From Microbacterium sp. MYb54 (GTDB lineage: Bacteria; Actinomycetota; Actinomycetes; Actinomycetales; Microbacteriaceae), in the NCBI RefSeq assembly GCF_002979515.1, contig NZ_PCPA01000019.1, positions 1-63,182 of the forward strand: a stretch of 63,182 nucleotides of DNA. The letters run 5' to 3'. Positions 23,264 to 29,950 of this stretch are shown here, piece by piece. Position 1 is the stretch's first letter; every line of letters starts with the position of its first letter. Made by a program: the position numbers and the translations under genes. Below the pieces are notes generated by a model. It was not told the DNA's origin. It was given only the letters and a program-made list of their open reading frames with translations, and made no database searches.

Positions 23264-23574
23264 CACAGCCCCAAGGGGAGGCTGCGGTCGGATTCGTCAC
23301 GCAGAAGGCGCTGGAAGGCCTCCTGCATGCGATCGGTCAACGGGGCGCCGTCCTCGCGGACTGCGGTGATCTGGAACTGCAAGATGCTCCACCCGATCGT
23401 GATCACGGTGCCGCACATGGCAGACAATCGCCCCGCCATATCCCTGAACTGATCGACCGACGAAAGATCGACCGCAGCTGTCGGCGCATCGTTCAGCCGG
23501 TCGGCAACGATCTGATCGAAATCAACCTTCTTGCCCCTGACCGCCACGGGCGGGACCACACAACTCTGGACCAT
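23263..23574 (-). CDS. Hypothetical protein (103 aa)
   Basis: A mildly hydrophobic central segment (CGTVITIGWSILQFQITAV) could be a strand pair or a weak membrane helix, with charged flanks. The family is unknown. It is coupled to both neighbours by TGATG junctions. Confidence 0.5.
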   Translation of the reverse strand: MVQSCVVPPVAVRGKKVDFDQIVADRLNDAPTAAVDLSSVDQFRDMAGRLSAMCGTVITIGWSILQFQITAVREDGAPLTDRMQEAFQRLLRDESDRSLPLGL

Positions 23575-23798
23575 CAGCTTCTCCTCTTCGCCTGCCGCAG
23601 CATCGCGCGGGTGATCGGCACCTCAGGGCCCTGCTCACGCAGCAGGTAGTAGTGCGCGTACGCACGGTGGGCGAGGAAGCACGTCAGCACTTCGCGATCG
23701 CGATAGTTCGGGCATCCCCCACGGCTCTTGCAGCCGTCGACGAATCCCGCCGGCGTGCCGTGCGCGGCCGCCTCGAGCACATCCAACGTCTTGCTCAC
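23574..23798 (-). CDS. Small cysteine-containing protein (74 aa)
   Basis: DGCKSRGGCPNYRDREVLTCFLAHRAYAHYYL contains three Cys and several His residues, as in small phage zinc proteins. GTG 23798 overlaps the stop of the regulator gene (GTGA). The function is unknown. Confidence 0.55.
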   Translation of the reverse strand: MSKTLDVLEAAAHGTPAGFVDGCKSRGGCPNYRDREVLTCFLAHRAYAHYYLLREQGPEVPITRAMLRQAKRRS

Positions 23799-24676
23799 GC
23801 CGCGGCCTCCTTCGGCTGACGCAAGCGCTGCACCGTACGACTGCAGCGGTGAACTCGCTCCGCGAGCTCCTCAGCCGACATACCCAGCTCGGTGCCCTTC
23901 TCGATCACAACCTGCCGCTCAGCCTCAGACAGGGGCACACGGTGGCCGCGCAGCGCGAGCTCAACGGCAACCTCGTCGATCAGATCCGGATCCGCCTCAA
24001 CGGCGTCAGGCGCCTCATCCGCGTCGATGTCATCCCACGCCATCGGCGGCGCCCACCCCATCTGCCGCGCTCGCCGGATGGTGCGGTCGCGGACGGCGCA
24101 TTCGGCGAGGGTGGTTGCGGGCGGTTCGGCGTTCCAGATCTCCTCGTAGAGCGCAGAGAGTGTCTGATGGACCCAGGCCCGTACCCGCTCGACCTTGTAG
24201 ATGTTCTCGCGTCGCCTATCCGACCACTCCAGTCGGCGGGCGATCTCCTCGAAGCTCCACCCCCGTGCTGCGAGAGCGCGGATGCGGCGCTGGACGCCGC
24301 GGGCGGTGACGAAGAGGTGGCCGGGGACGAAGTCGAGATCGGCGTCGACGGCGAGGATCTTGTTTGCCGTGGCCGGGTAGATCTTGTGGGTGGGAGACGC
24401 GGATTCGATGTCGAAGAGGGTCTCGGTGGTGACGCGGGCCATCGCAGCGATCGTCGCGCGAGGGATGCCGGCGACCAGCAGGTCGGTGATGTGCTCCTGC
24501 ACAGGGCGGACGGGCACCTTGCTGGAGGTGGGAAGACCCTGCTCCAGGAGGGCTTGGCGTGCGCGGCCGCGCTCCGTGTTGGCCTCGCAGCACGGGACGC
24601 AGGAGCACTTGTGGGCGCGATAGCACGTGGGGGTCTCGCCGTGCTTGTGGTCATCGGGGCAGATCTCGTTTCGCAT
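23795..24676 (-). CDS. Multi-HTH regulator heading the leftward operon (293 aa)
   Basis: The N-terminus has a WhiB-like set of cysteines (CPDDHKHGETPTCYRAHKCSCVPCC). Several HTH-like units follow (GIPRATIAAMARVTTETLFDI, GWSFEEIARRLEWS, and LGMSAEELAERVHRCSRTVQRL at the end). Actinophage genomes carry similar HTH proteins. As first gene behind a 19-bp palindrome it is a good candidate for an autoregulator of the 16-24.7 kb operon. Confidence 0.7.
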   Translation of the reverse strand: MRNEICPDDHKHGETPTCYRAHKCSCVPCCEANTERGRARQALLEQGLPTSSKVPVRPVQEHITDLLVAGIPRATIAAMARVTTETLFDIESASPTHKIYPATANKILAVDADLDFVPGHLFVTARGVQRRIRALAARGWSFEEIARRLEWSDRRRENIYKVERVRAWVHQTLSALYEEIWNAEPPATTLAECAVRDRTIRRARQMGWAPPMAWDDIDADEAPDAVEADPDLIDEVAVELALRGHRVPLSEAERQVVIEKGTELGMSAEELAERVHRCSRTVQRLRQPKEAAA

Positions 24677-24700
24677 CTCGCACCGTCCTTCCTTACCGTC

Positions 24701-24738
24701 TTCCCTAATATAACTAAGTTATATTCCCGAATGTAACT
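24701..24738. promoter_or_regulatory. AATATAACT palindrome operator
   Basis: AATATAACT (24707-24715), a central A and AGTTATATT (24717-24725) form a perfect 19-bp palindrome. A second, weaker unit CCCGAATGTAACT follows to 24738. The first 15 nt, TTCCCTAATATAACT, recur exactly at 13076-13090. It lies between the 42-nt element and the start at 24676. Confidence 0.75.
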
Positions 24739-24764
24739 TCTGGGCGAGGGTTTCGCAACTCCCC

Positions 24765-24806
24765 CTCACTTACAAGGGGTGGGTGGACGGCGGGAAAGTC
24801 GACAAA
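24765..24806 (-). promoter_or_regulatory. 42-nt plasmid-wide element, copy 3 (leftward)
   Basis: The minus strand reads TTTGTCGACTTT, a spacer, then CACCCCTTGTAAGTGAG, with the invariant spacing. It points at the regulator-headed operon starting at 24676, about 90 nt downstream. Confidence 0.75.
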
Positions 24807-24824
24807 TTGATGGTCGAGACGCGG

Positions 24825-24862
24825 AAGAGCCCCGCCGACTCCGGAGAATCGGCGGGGCTCTT
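24825..24862. terminator. Terminator after the 24882 gene
   Basis: AAGAGCCCCGCCGA and TCGGCGGGGCTCTT form perfect 14-bp arms around a 10-nt loop, just downstream of the minus-strand gene ending at 24882. Confidence 0.85.
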
Positions 24863-24881
24863 GTGCACCTGGAGGGGCGGC

Positions 24882-26051
24882 TTACCAGTACGAGCAGGTC
24901 CAGGTCGCGCCCCACCCGTAGCCGGCGATCTCGTAGGTGCTGTACGTGTCGAGGTTGGTGCCGGGGATGTTCAGCGTGGATCCGTAGGTCACCTTCGAGC
25001 CGGAGCCGGAGCAGGTGCTGCCGGTGACGTTCACCTTGAGGGGCTGCCAGTTTGATCCGGGGCCTGTGCCGCCTCCCGGATTGGTGCCCCCGCCGGGGTT
25101 CGTGCCTCCCCCGGGGTTCTTCCCGCCGCCGGGGTTCCAGTTGCCGTTGTTGCGCGAGCCGGTGTTGTTGCTGCGCGTCCCGTTCTGCTGCTGCTGTTCT
25201 GCTGCCTGGTGGGCGGCTCCGGCGGCGTTGACGGCCGTGATGTAGGCCTGGACCAGGGCGGCGCGTTCCTCGAGCGGCAGCTCGGCAACACCATCGGCGG
25301 TGAGGGCGGCCGCGGCGACGGCTGCAGTCTCGGTGGGGGCCTTCTCCCAGACGAGGGTGGCGCCCTTCTCAGCTGCGGAGGTGAGCGCGGTGGCGGTGCT
25401 GTCTGCGGCTGCAGCCGCAGCGGTCTCGATGTTCTCCTCGAGGGTGGTGACGAACCGCGTGTAGGACTCGATCGACTTCTGATCAGACTGGAGCTCCGCG
25501 GTCTGAGCCTGCAGCTGCGCCGTGTCGCTGGCGGGCTTGAGTCCCTTCACGGGGAGGTCAGCATCGGGGACGATCGCCTTGAAAGTGTAGGGCTGCTCTT
25601 CGAGGATCACACCGGCGTCGTCGACGGAGAGCTGGGCGGCGTCGACGAGATCTCCGGCCGTGGCGAGAAGGTCGGCTCGGGTGGCGGGATCAGCGACGGT
25701 GCTGTCCGTGAGGGTGTTCGCGATCGCGAGCAGCTGCGGGTACTCCGCGGCCGCGGCATCCTGCGCGGCGTGTAGCTGCTCGATGGCTTTGTCCTGCGCG
25801 TTGTAGGCGTCGGCGCGGGCCGCGACGGTGGTGTTGAATGCGTCGACGGCTTGGGAGTGCTGGACCGTCTGAACGGTCAGGTAGGTGCCGACGGATGCCA
25901 CGGCAATGACGAGGATTGCGAGCGCGATCCAATTGGCGTAGCGCGGGGGCCGCGGCTGTGCGGCGTCGGCAGGCGTTTCCGGGACTGTGGGCTGCTCGGT
26001 CGTGGGGTCGTCGGGGTTCTCGACGACGGGGCCGGCGGGGGTGTTCTCCAT
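24882..26051 (-). CDS. Membrane-anchored extracellular protein with Gly-Pro-Asn repeats (389 aa)
   Basis: A short Pro/Glu-rich cytoplasmic N-terminus and one transmembrane helix (about residues 40-62) are followed by a long Ala/Glu/Asp-rich helical region (about 65-285). A low-complexity repeat of NPGGG units (about 300-335) and a cysteine-containing C-terminal domain (GSTCSGSGSKVTYGS ending TWTCSYW) complete it. This is a surface stalk carrying a small head, suited to cell contact. ATG 26051 has CTGGAGAC upstream. It probably acts with the LAxTG protein before it. Confidence 0.7.
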   Translation of the reverse strand: MENTPAGPVVENPDDPTTEQPTVPETPADAAQPRPPRYANWIALAILVIAVASVGTYLTVQTVQHSQAVDAFNTTVAARADAYNAQDKAIEQLHAAQDAAAAEYPQLLAIANTLTDSTVADPATRADLLATAGDLVDAAQLSVDDAGVILEEQPYTFKAIVPDADLPVKGLKPASDTAQLQAQTAELQSDQKSIESYTRFVTTLEENIETAAAAAADSTATALTSAAEKGATLVWEKAPTETAAVAAAALTADGVAELPLEERAALVQAYITAVNAAGAAHQAAEQQQQNGTRSNNTGSRNNGNWNPGGGKNPGGGTNPGGGTNPGGGTGPGSNWQPLKVNVTGSTCSGSGSKVTYGSTLNIPGTNLDTYSTYEIAGYGWGATWTCSYW

Positions 26052-26067
26052 GTTGTCTCCAGGTTAT

Positions 26068-26104
26068 GGGGGTGGTCCGGGCCTGGAGAACCCAGACCAC
26101 CCCC
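26068..26104. terminator. Hairpin between the two surface-protein genes
   Basis: GGGGGTGGTC (26068-26077) and GACCACCCCC (26095-26104) are perfectly complementary. The hairpin sits between the stop at 26111 and the start at 26051, and would terminate or attenuate leftward transcription. Confidence 0.75.
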
Positions 26105-26110
26105 GGCTTG

Positions 26111-28591
26111 TTACTCGGCCGCGGTCTCGGTGACAGCGGCGGTGGCACGACGACGGATCAGCCGCGTGAGGGTGAGTGCGAGGCCTCCGAGGAGGAGGCC
26201 ACCGGCACCGGCGAGGAGCGGCATGTTCAGGCCGTCACCGCCGGTCTGGGCGAGGGGCGGCGCTGCAGGGGTGGTGAGCGTCTCTGACGGCTCTCCGCAC
26301 TCGCCGGCGCTGAGCTGGCCGCCGTCCTCGGTGTTCGTGGTCTCCACGAACGTCGTGGTCATGCCGACCGGCTTCTGGGCGGGGGTGAACTTCTGGCTGA
26401 TTGTCTCCTGAGGGGCACCCGGCAGGTACAGGCCTGCCTCGAGGGCGACGGGCTCAGAGGTCCAGACGAGCGTCTTTTCGGTGCACACGAGCTCGCTGCC
26501 TGTGGGCACCTGGTAGGCGCGGAATGTCGTCGTGGCCCCCTCGGGCACGGAGCCAAGGATCTCTGCGGTGTCCCACAGCTGGTCACCGCGCTTGGAGGTG
26601 CCGGCGCCGGAGTCACTGGATGCCTGCGTCTTCACGTCGATGACGTGCGTGGTTTCGGTCGGCTCGCCGCATTCGCCACGGTCGACGACTTCCTGCTCAC
26701 GCTCGTCGGTGGGGACGGTGGCGAGCTGCTCGACCCACAGCTCGGTGCCGTACTCGTCAGCTGCGAACTCGGGCGACTTGTACTCCCCCGCCTCGGTGAT
26801 GTGCTGCGGGTCGTCGAGGTTGTCGGCGATCAGGTTGTCGGCACTACAGACCCAGGAGAGGTCGCCGGGTTCGGTGCCTTCGGGGGCGTTGGGAACCCAC
26901 TTGCCGGAGTCGTCCTGGACCATCGGGACGAGGTACTTCTCGAACGTGAGCTCGAGGCCCTCGTTGGGGAGCACCCCGGTGACGATCGCGGTGTCGTAGC
27001 TGGTGGATTCCTTCTTCGTGCCGACCTGGGCCTTGGTGGTGACGTCGACGCCGAACGTGGTCTCCTCGTACAGCCCGAACAGGTCGGCCCAGAGGTAGCC
27101 CTCGGGGAACAGCGGAGTGCGGGTGCCCTGGGCGGAGGCGTCGAACTCCCACACGTAGACGACGGGGCTGCCGTCGGCGGGCATGACGGCGTCGCCGAAG
27201 GTCGCGGTGCGCTTTGCGCCCGGGCCTTCGGTGCCGGTGGAGACGGTGGTCTCGGCGATGAGCTCAGCGTCGGCCGGGAGCTCGTCGGTGGGCTTCTCAG
27301 GTGCCTTGGCGACCTTGTAGGCCTTCACGGTCCAGTCGGTGGGTGCATACTCGCCCTTGGAGTTGCGGAACCACTCGTTGATGCGGCCGTTCTCGTCTGC
27401 GGCGATCTGGAAGGTCGCGGTGTCAGAGAGGGCGTCGCCGGGCTTGGCGAACCGGGGAGCGAGCGAGGTCGCTTGCGGCTGGAAGTCCGGGGCGCGCAGC
27501 AGCGGGTCTTCACCGTTGGCTGTCCAGGATGCGGAGCGGCCGGGGCCTGCGGTCTTCTGCTTGTCGCCGGTGTTCCAGACGTGGAGGCTGCCGCCCCATC
27601 CGGAGTTGATGGATGCGTTACCGCTGATCTTCCAGTCGGAGCCGTCGTCGGATGCGACGCCGCGCACCTTGTAGGCGGTGCCAACCTTCGCGCCAGCGAG
27701 GGAGGGTGTGCCGGTGGCTTCGAAGATGCCGTTGGTGAGGGTGATGGTGACGGCGGCGCCGGCGGGTGCACCGGCCGAGGAGACGGTGACGGTGCCGTTG
27801 TAGTTGTTCACCGGGTCGACGTTGAAGTCGACGCTGCCGGCGCCGAGGATCGGGCCTGCGGTGGTGCCGGCGGTTGCGTCCAGGATGGCCTGTGCACGAT
27901 CAGCGATCGCGCGGGCTTCTGCGCTGCCGACCTGGCTGTAGAGCACCCAGTTCACGTAGCCGGGGAGGGTGTGCGCTCCGGTGTAGCTGTGGGAGGCGTA
28001 CATGGCGTCCGCGTAGGCGACGGCCTTCACAGCGAAGGAGACGGCGCTGGCTTCCCGGTTGTCCCAGGTCTGCCCGAACTCGGAGACGATCCGGCCGATG
28101 CGGGCCTGGTCGTTGGCGGTGAGGGTGCGGTTGCCGATCGGGGTGCGCACGACCACGCCGTCCTGCCAGCCGCCGTCCGTGCTGGTGCCGGAGGGGTTCG
28201 GGGTGCCGGGCTCGATGCAGTAGACGATCGAGCCGTCGGGGGCGAGGAAACCGCCCTGCCAACCGACTCGGTCGTCCCAGGTGCCGTATCCGGGGCCCTG
28301 GGCGGCGAAGAACAGCGAGATCCCGCCCAGGGCCTTGGCCACGACTTCGGGTGCCGCGGTCGGGAGCGTGGCGGAGTCGGGGGTCTCCGTCACGGGTGCC
28401 ACGCCAGAGTTTGATTCTGGCGTGGACGTCTCAGGGGTGCCCGCGTCCGACTGCGGGGGCGCTTCGGTGGTGGCGTTCGCTGCCGAGGGGAGGACGGCAG
28501 CGCCGAGGGTGAGGGCTGCGACGGTTGCGATGCACGCCACCGCTCGGCCGAGGCCGAACGCGGATCCAGGACGTGATTCGTGGTTGTTCAA
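26111..28591 (-). CDS. LAxTG-anchored cell-surface adhesin-like protein (826 aa)
   Basis: An N-terminal signal peptide (a hydrophobic run ending SAANA) is followed by a domain with YCIEPG and a later LYSQ, consistent with a Cys-Gln thioester adhesin domain. Repeated Ig-like modules follow (DTAxVTG and TFxxYxVP units near residues 480-760). The C-terminus is LAQTG (about residue 780), a hydrophobic helix and a basic tail, the LAxTG signal typical of class E sortases. Such thioester surface proteins can bond covalently to host or partner cells. The start is TTG 28591, chosen because AAGGAG lies 6 nt upstream. Confidence 0.82.
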   Translation of the reverse strand: MNNHESRPGSAFGLGRAVACIATVAALTLGAAVLPSAANATTEAPPQSDAGTPETSTPESNSGVAPVTETPDSATLPTAAPEVVAKALGGISLFFAAQGPGYGTWDDRVGWQGGFLAPDGSIVYCIEPGTPNPSGTSTDGGWQDGVVVRTPIGNRTLTANDQARIGRIVSEFGQTWDNREASAVSFAVKAVAYADAMYASHSYTGAHTLPGYVNWVLYSQVGSAEARAIADRAQAILDATAGTTAGPILGAGSVDFNVDPVNNYNGTVTVSSAGAPAGAAVTITLTNGIFEATGTPSLAGAKVGTAYKVRGVASDDGSDWKISGNASINSGWGGSLHVWNTGDKQKTAGPGRSASWTANGEDPLLRAPDFQPQATSLAPRFAKPGDALSDTATFQIAADENGRINEWFRNSKGEYAPTDWTVKAYKVAKAPEKPTDELPADAELIAETTVSTGTEGPGAKRTATFGDAVMPADGSPVVYVWEFDASAQGTRTPLFPEGYLWADLFGLYEETTFGVDVTTKAQVGTKKESTSYDTAIVTGVLPNEGLELTFEKYLVPMVQDDSGKWVPNAPEGTEPGDLSWVCSADNLIADNLDDPQHITEAGEYKSPEFAADEYGTELWVEQLATVPTDEREQEVVDRGECGEPTETTHVIDVKTQASSDSGAGTSKRGDQLWDTAEILGSVPEGATTTFRAYQVPTGSELVCTEKTLVWTSEPVALEAGLYLPGAPQETISQKFTPAQKPVGMTTTFVETTNTEDGGQLSAGECGEPSETLTTPAAPPLAQTGGDGLNMPLLAGAGGLLLGGLALTLTRLIRRRATAAVTETAAE

Positions 28592-28696
28592 GGGTTTCTC
28601 CTTCTGCACTCGACTGGGGGTCGTGTGCGGCGTGGGTGCAACTCGGCTCGCCTGGTTGATGCACCAGGGGCAATAGATCTCAAACCGAGTCACACG

Positions 28697-28810
28697 CGTA
28701 CTAGGTACGTTAGGGACGAGGTTTAACGAGTTCTATTACGCGAGTTCCTCCAACTTTTCGGAAGATCAGTCAGGAGCCCGGTCAAGCAGCTTGGTACTTT
28801 ATATACCGAA
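28697..28810. promoter_or_regulatory. Divergent regulatory region with two dyads
   Basis: CGTAC-TAG-GTACG (28697-28709) is a palindrome upstream of the surface-protein gene. TTGGTA, 7 nt, TACCGAA (28791-28810) is a second dyad that contains a TTTATA -10 candidate for the rightward winged-helix gene. Both are plausible operators. Confidence 0.6.
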
Positions 28811-28830
28811 TGACTGACGAGGAGGCCCCT

Positions 28831-29199
28831 GTGGGCGAGGAAACCGACGCGAAAGCATGGGGCGAACGGCACAATGGAGGGATGCCCAAGCTCAAGCCCG
28901 CTGCACCGGAGATGCCGCAGGGCGCTGATCGCGCGCATCGGGCGATAGCCACCACGACGCGCATCGAAGCGATCAAGTACCTTCTCGGCGCACCCGACTC
29001 GGCGATGGCGGCGATCGTTGCCGGCACCGGTCTGACCCGTGAGTCGGTCCGCTCCGCGATCGACGAGCTCGAACGCCTCGAGTACCTGCACGCGTCGGAC
29101 GCCCCTGGCGCAAGACGCGGTCGGATCGTCACCTACCGTGTTGATCGCACCCGTCTCGCACAGGATCTCGGCGCGCTCAACGCGTACCTTCTCGGCTGA
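28831..29199 (+). CDS. Winged-helix transcription regulator (122 aa)
   Basis: A charged N-terminus precedes an ArsR-like winged helix: RIEAIKYLLGAPDSAMAAIVAGTGLTRESVRSAIDELERLEYLHASD, then a wing with RRGRIVTYRVD. GTG 28831 is chosen because GAGGAGG lies 5 nt upstream; ATG 28810 has no site and overlaps the operator-like dyad. A regulator of the same fold lies at 41058, at the other end of the pilus operon. Probably an autoregulated switch for the adjacent surface genes. Confidence 0.75.
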   Translation: MGEETDAKAWGERHNGGMPKLKPAAPEMPQGADRAHRAIATTTRIEAIKYLLGAPDSAMAAIVAGTGLTRESVRSAIDELERLEYLHASDAPGARRGRIVTYRVDRTRLAQDLGALNAYLLG

Positions 29200-29254
29200 T
29201 AGCCCCAGATCGAATTGCATTCCGTCCCCCAAAGACAGCGGAGGAACATCCCCC

Positions 29255-29296
29255 TCTACCTACAAGGGGTGGGAAGAACGACGCGAAGTGGACAAA
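29255..29296 (-). promoter_or_regulatory. 42-nt plasmid-wide element, copy 4 (leftward)
   Basis: The minus strand reads TTTGTCCACTTC (one change in the GTCGAC box), a spacer, then CACCCCTTGTAGGTAGA, with the invariant spacing. Leftward transcription would run antisense through the winged-helix gene and then into the surface-protein genes below 28591. Confidence 0.65.
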
Positions 29297-29376
29297 CTGG
29301 TCCGAACCTAGCTCTGGCACGTCGCCGGGCGCCCAGAAAGTCAACCCGCTAAAAAGCAGAGGGACGGACGCGGGAC

Positions 29377-29949
29377 TCAGCCGAAGAGGGCCAACCCGAG
29401 CGCCATGATGATGAGCGACGCGGCCGCGATCGCAGGCCCCTGCGGAATGCGCGCTACTGGCTCTCGACTGATCGCCTTCGCTACGAGCATGTGGATGCTC
29501 CCGAAGACGATCGCCATCGGAATTAGGTAGATCGCGAGCAGCCCGACGTACAAGCCGACAAAGAGCGCCAGGGCGCCGGCGAACTTCGCATCACCGAACC
29601 CGCACCATCCGGCAGCTGCCATCAGCACGTACACGACGAACACCACGGCCGCAGCGGCCAGCACTGGCCCCACAGCCTCCACACCGACGTAGAGGCTGCT
29701 CCCGGCCACCTGGACCGCCCCAGCGGCTCCCAGCGGCCCGGTGAGCGCGTTGGGGAGCTGCCGTGTGCGAGCGTCGACCACAGCGCCGTACACGGCCGCA
29801 GCGGCCACGGGGAGCGGCAGCACCCACAGATACCCCTGCCACCCAACCAGCTGCGGCCCAGCGAGGGCGAGCACGGCGCTCGCGGCCGCCGCGAGGGCGA
29901 CGTTGAGGGCCGTGCTCGTCGTGCGTGTGGCGCGCGCTGTGGTGGTCAT
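29377..29949 (-). CDS. Type IV prepilin peptidase (A24 family, TadV-like)
   Basis: The 190-aa protein has about six hydrophobic helices and both catalytic aspartate motifs of A24 peptidases: VDARTRQLPN (about residue 60) and GFGDAKF (about 120). It would cleave prepilin leader peptides for the Tad pilus at the membrane. The start ATG 29949 follows the upstream stop by one base, and it is the last gene of the pilus operon. Confidence 0.88.
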   Translation of the reverse strand: MTTTARATRTTSTALNVALAAAASAVLALAGPQLVGWQGYLWVLPLPVAAAAVYGAVVDARTRQLPNALTGPLGAAGAVQVAGSSLYVGVEAVGPVLAAAAVVFVVYVLMAAAGWCGFGDAKFAGALALFVGLYVGLLAIYLIPMAIVFGSIHMLVAKAISREPVARIPQGPAIAAASLIIMALGLALFG

Positions 29950-29950
29950 G

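Noticed and set aside
26645..28414. A 589-codon open frame opposite the surface-protein gene
   Set aside because: It is rich in Gly, Val and Arg with no domain, and arises because GC-rich third codon positions keep the antisense frame open. The minus strand encodes a signal peptide, Ig-like modules and a sorting signal.
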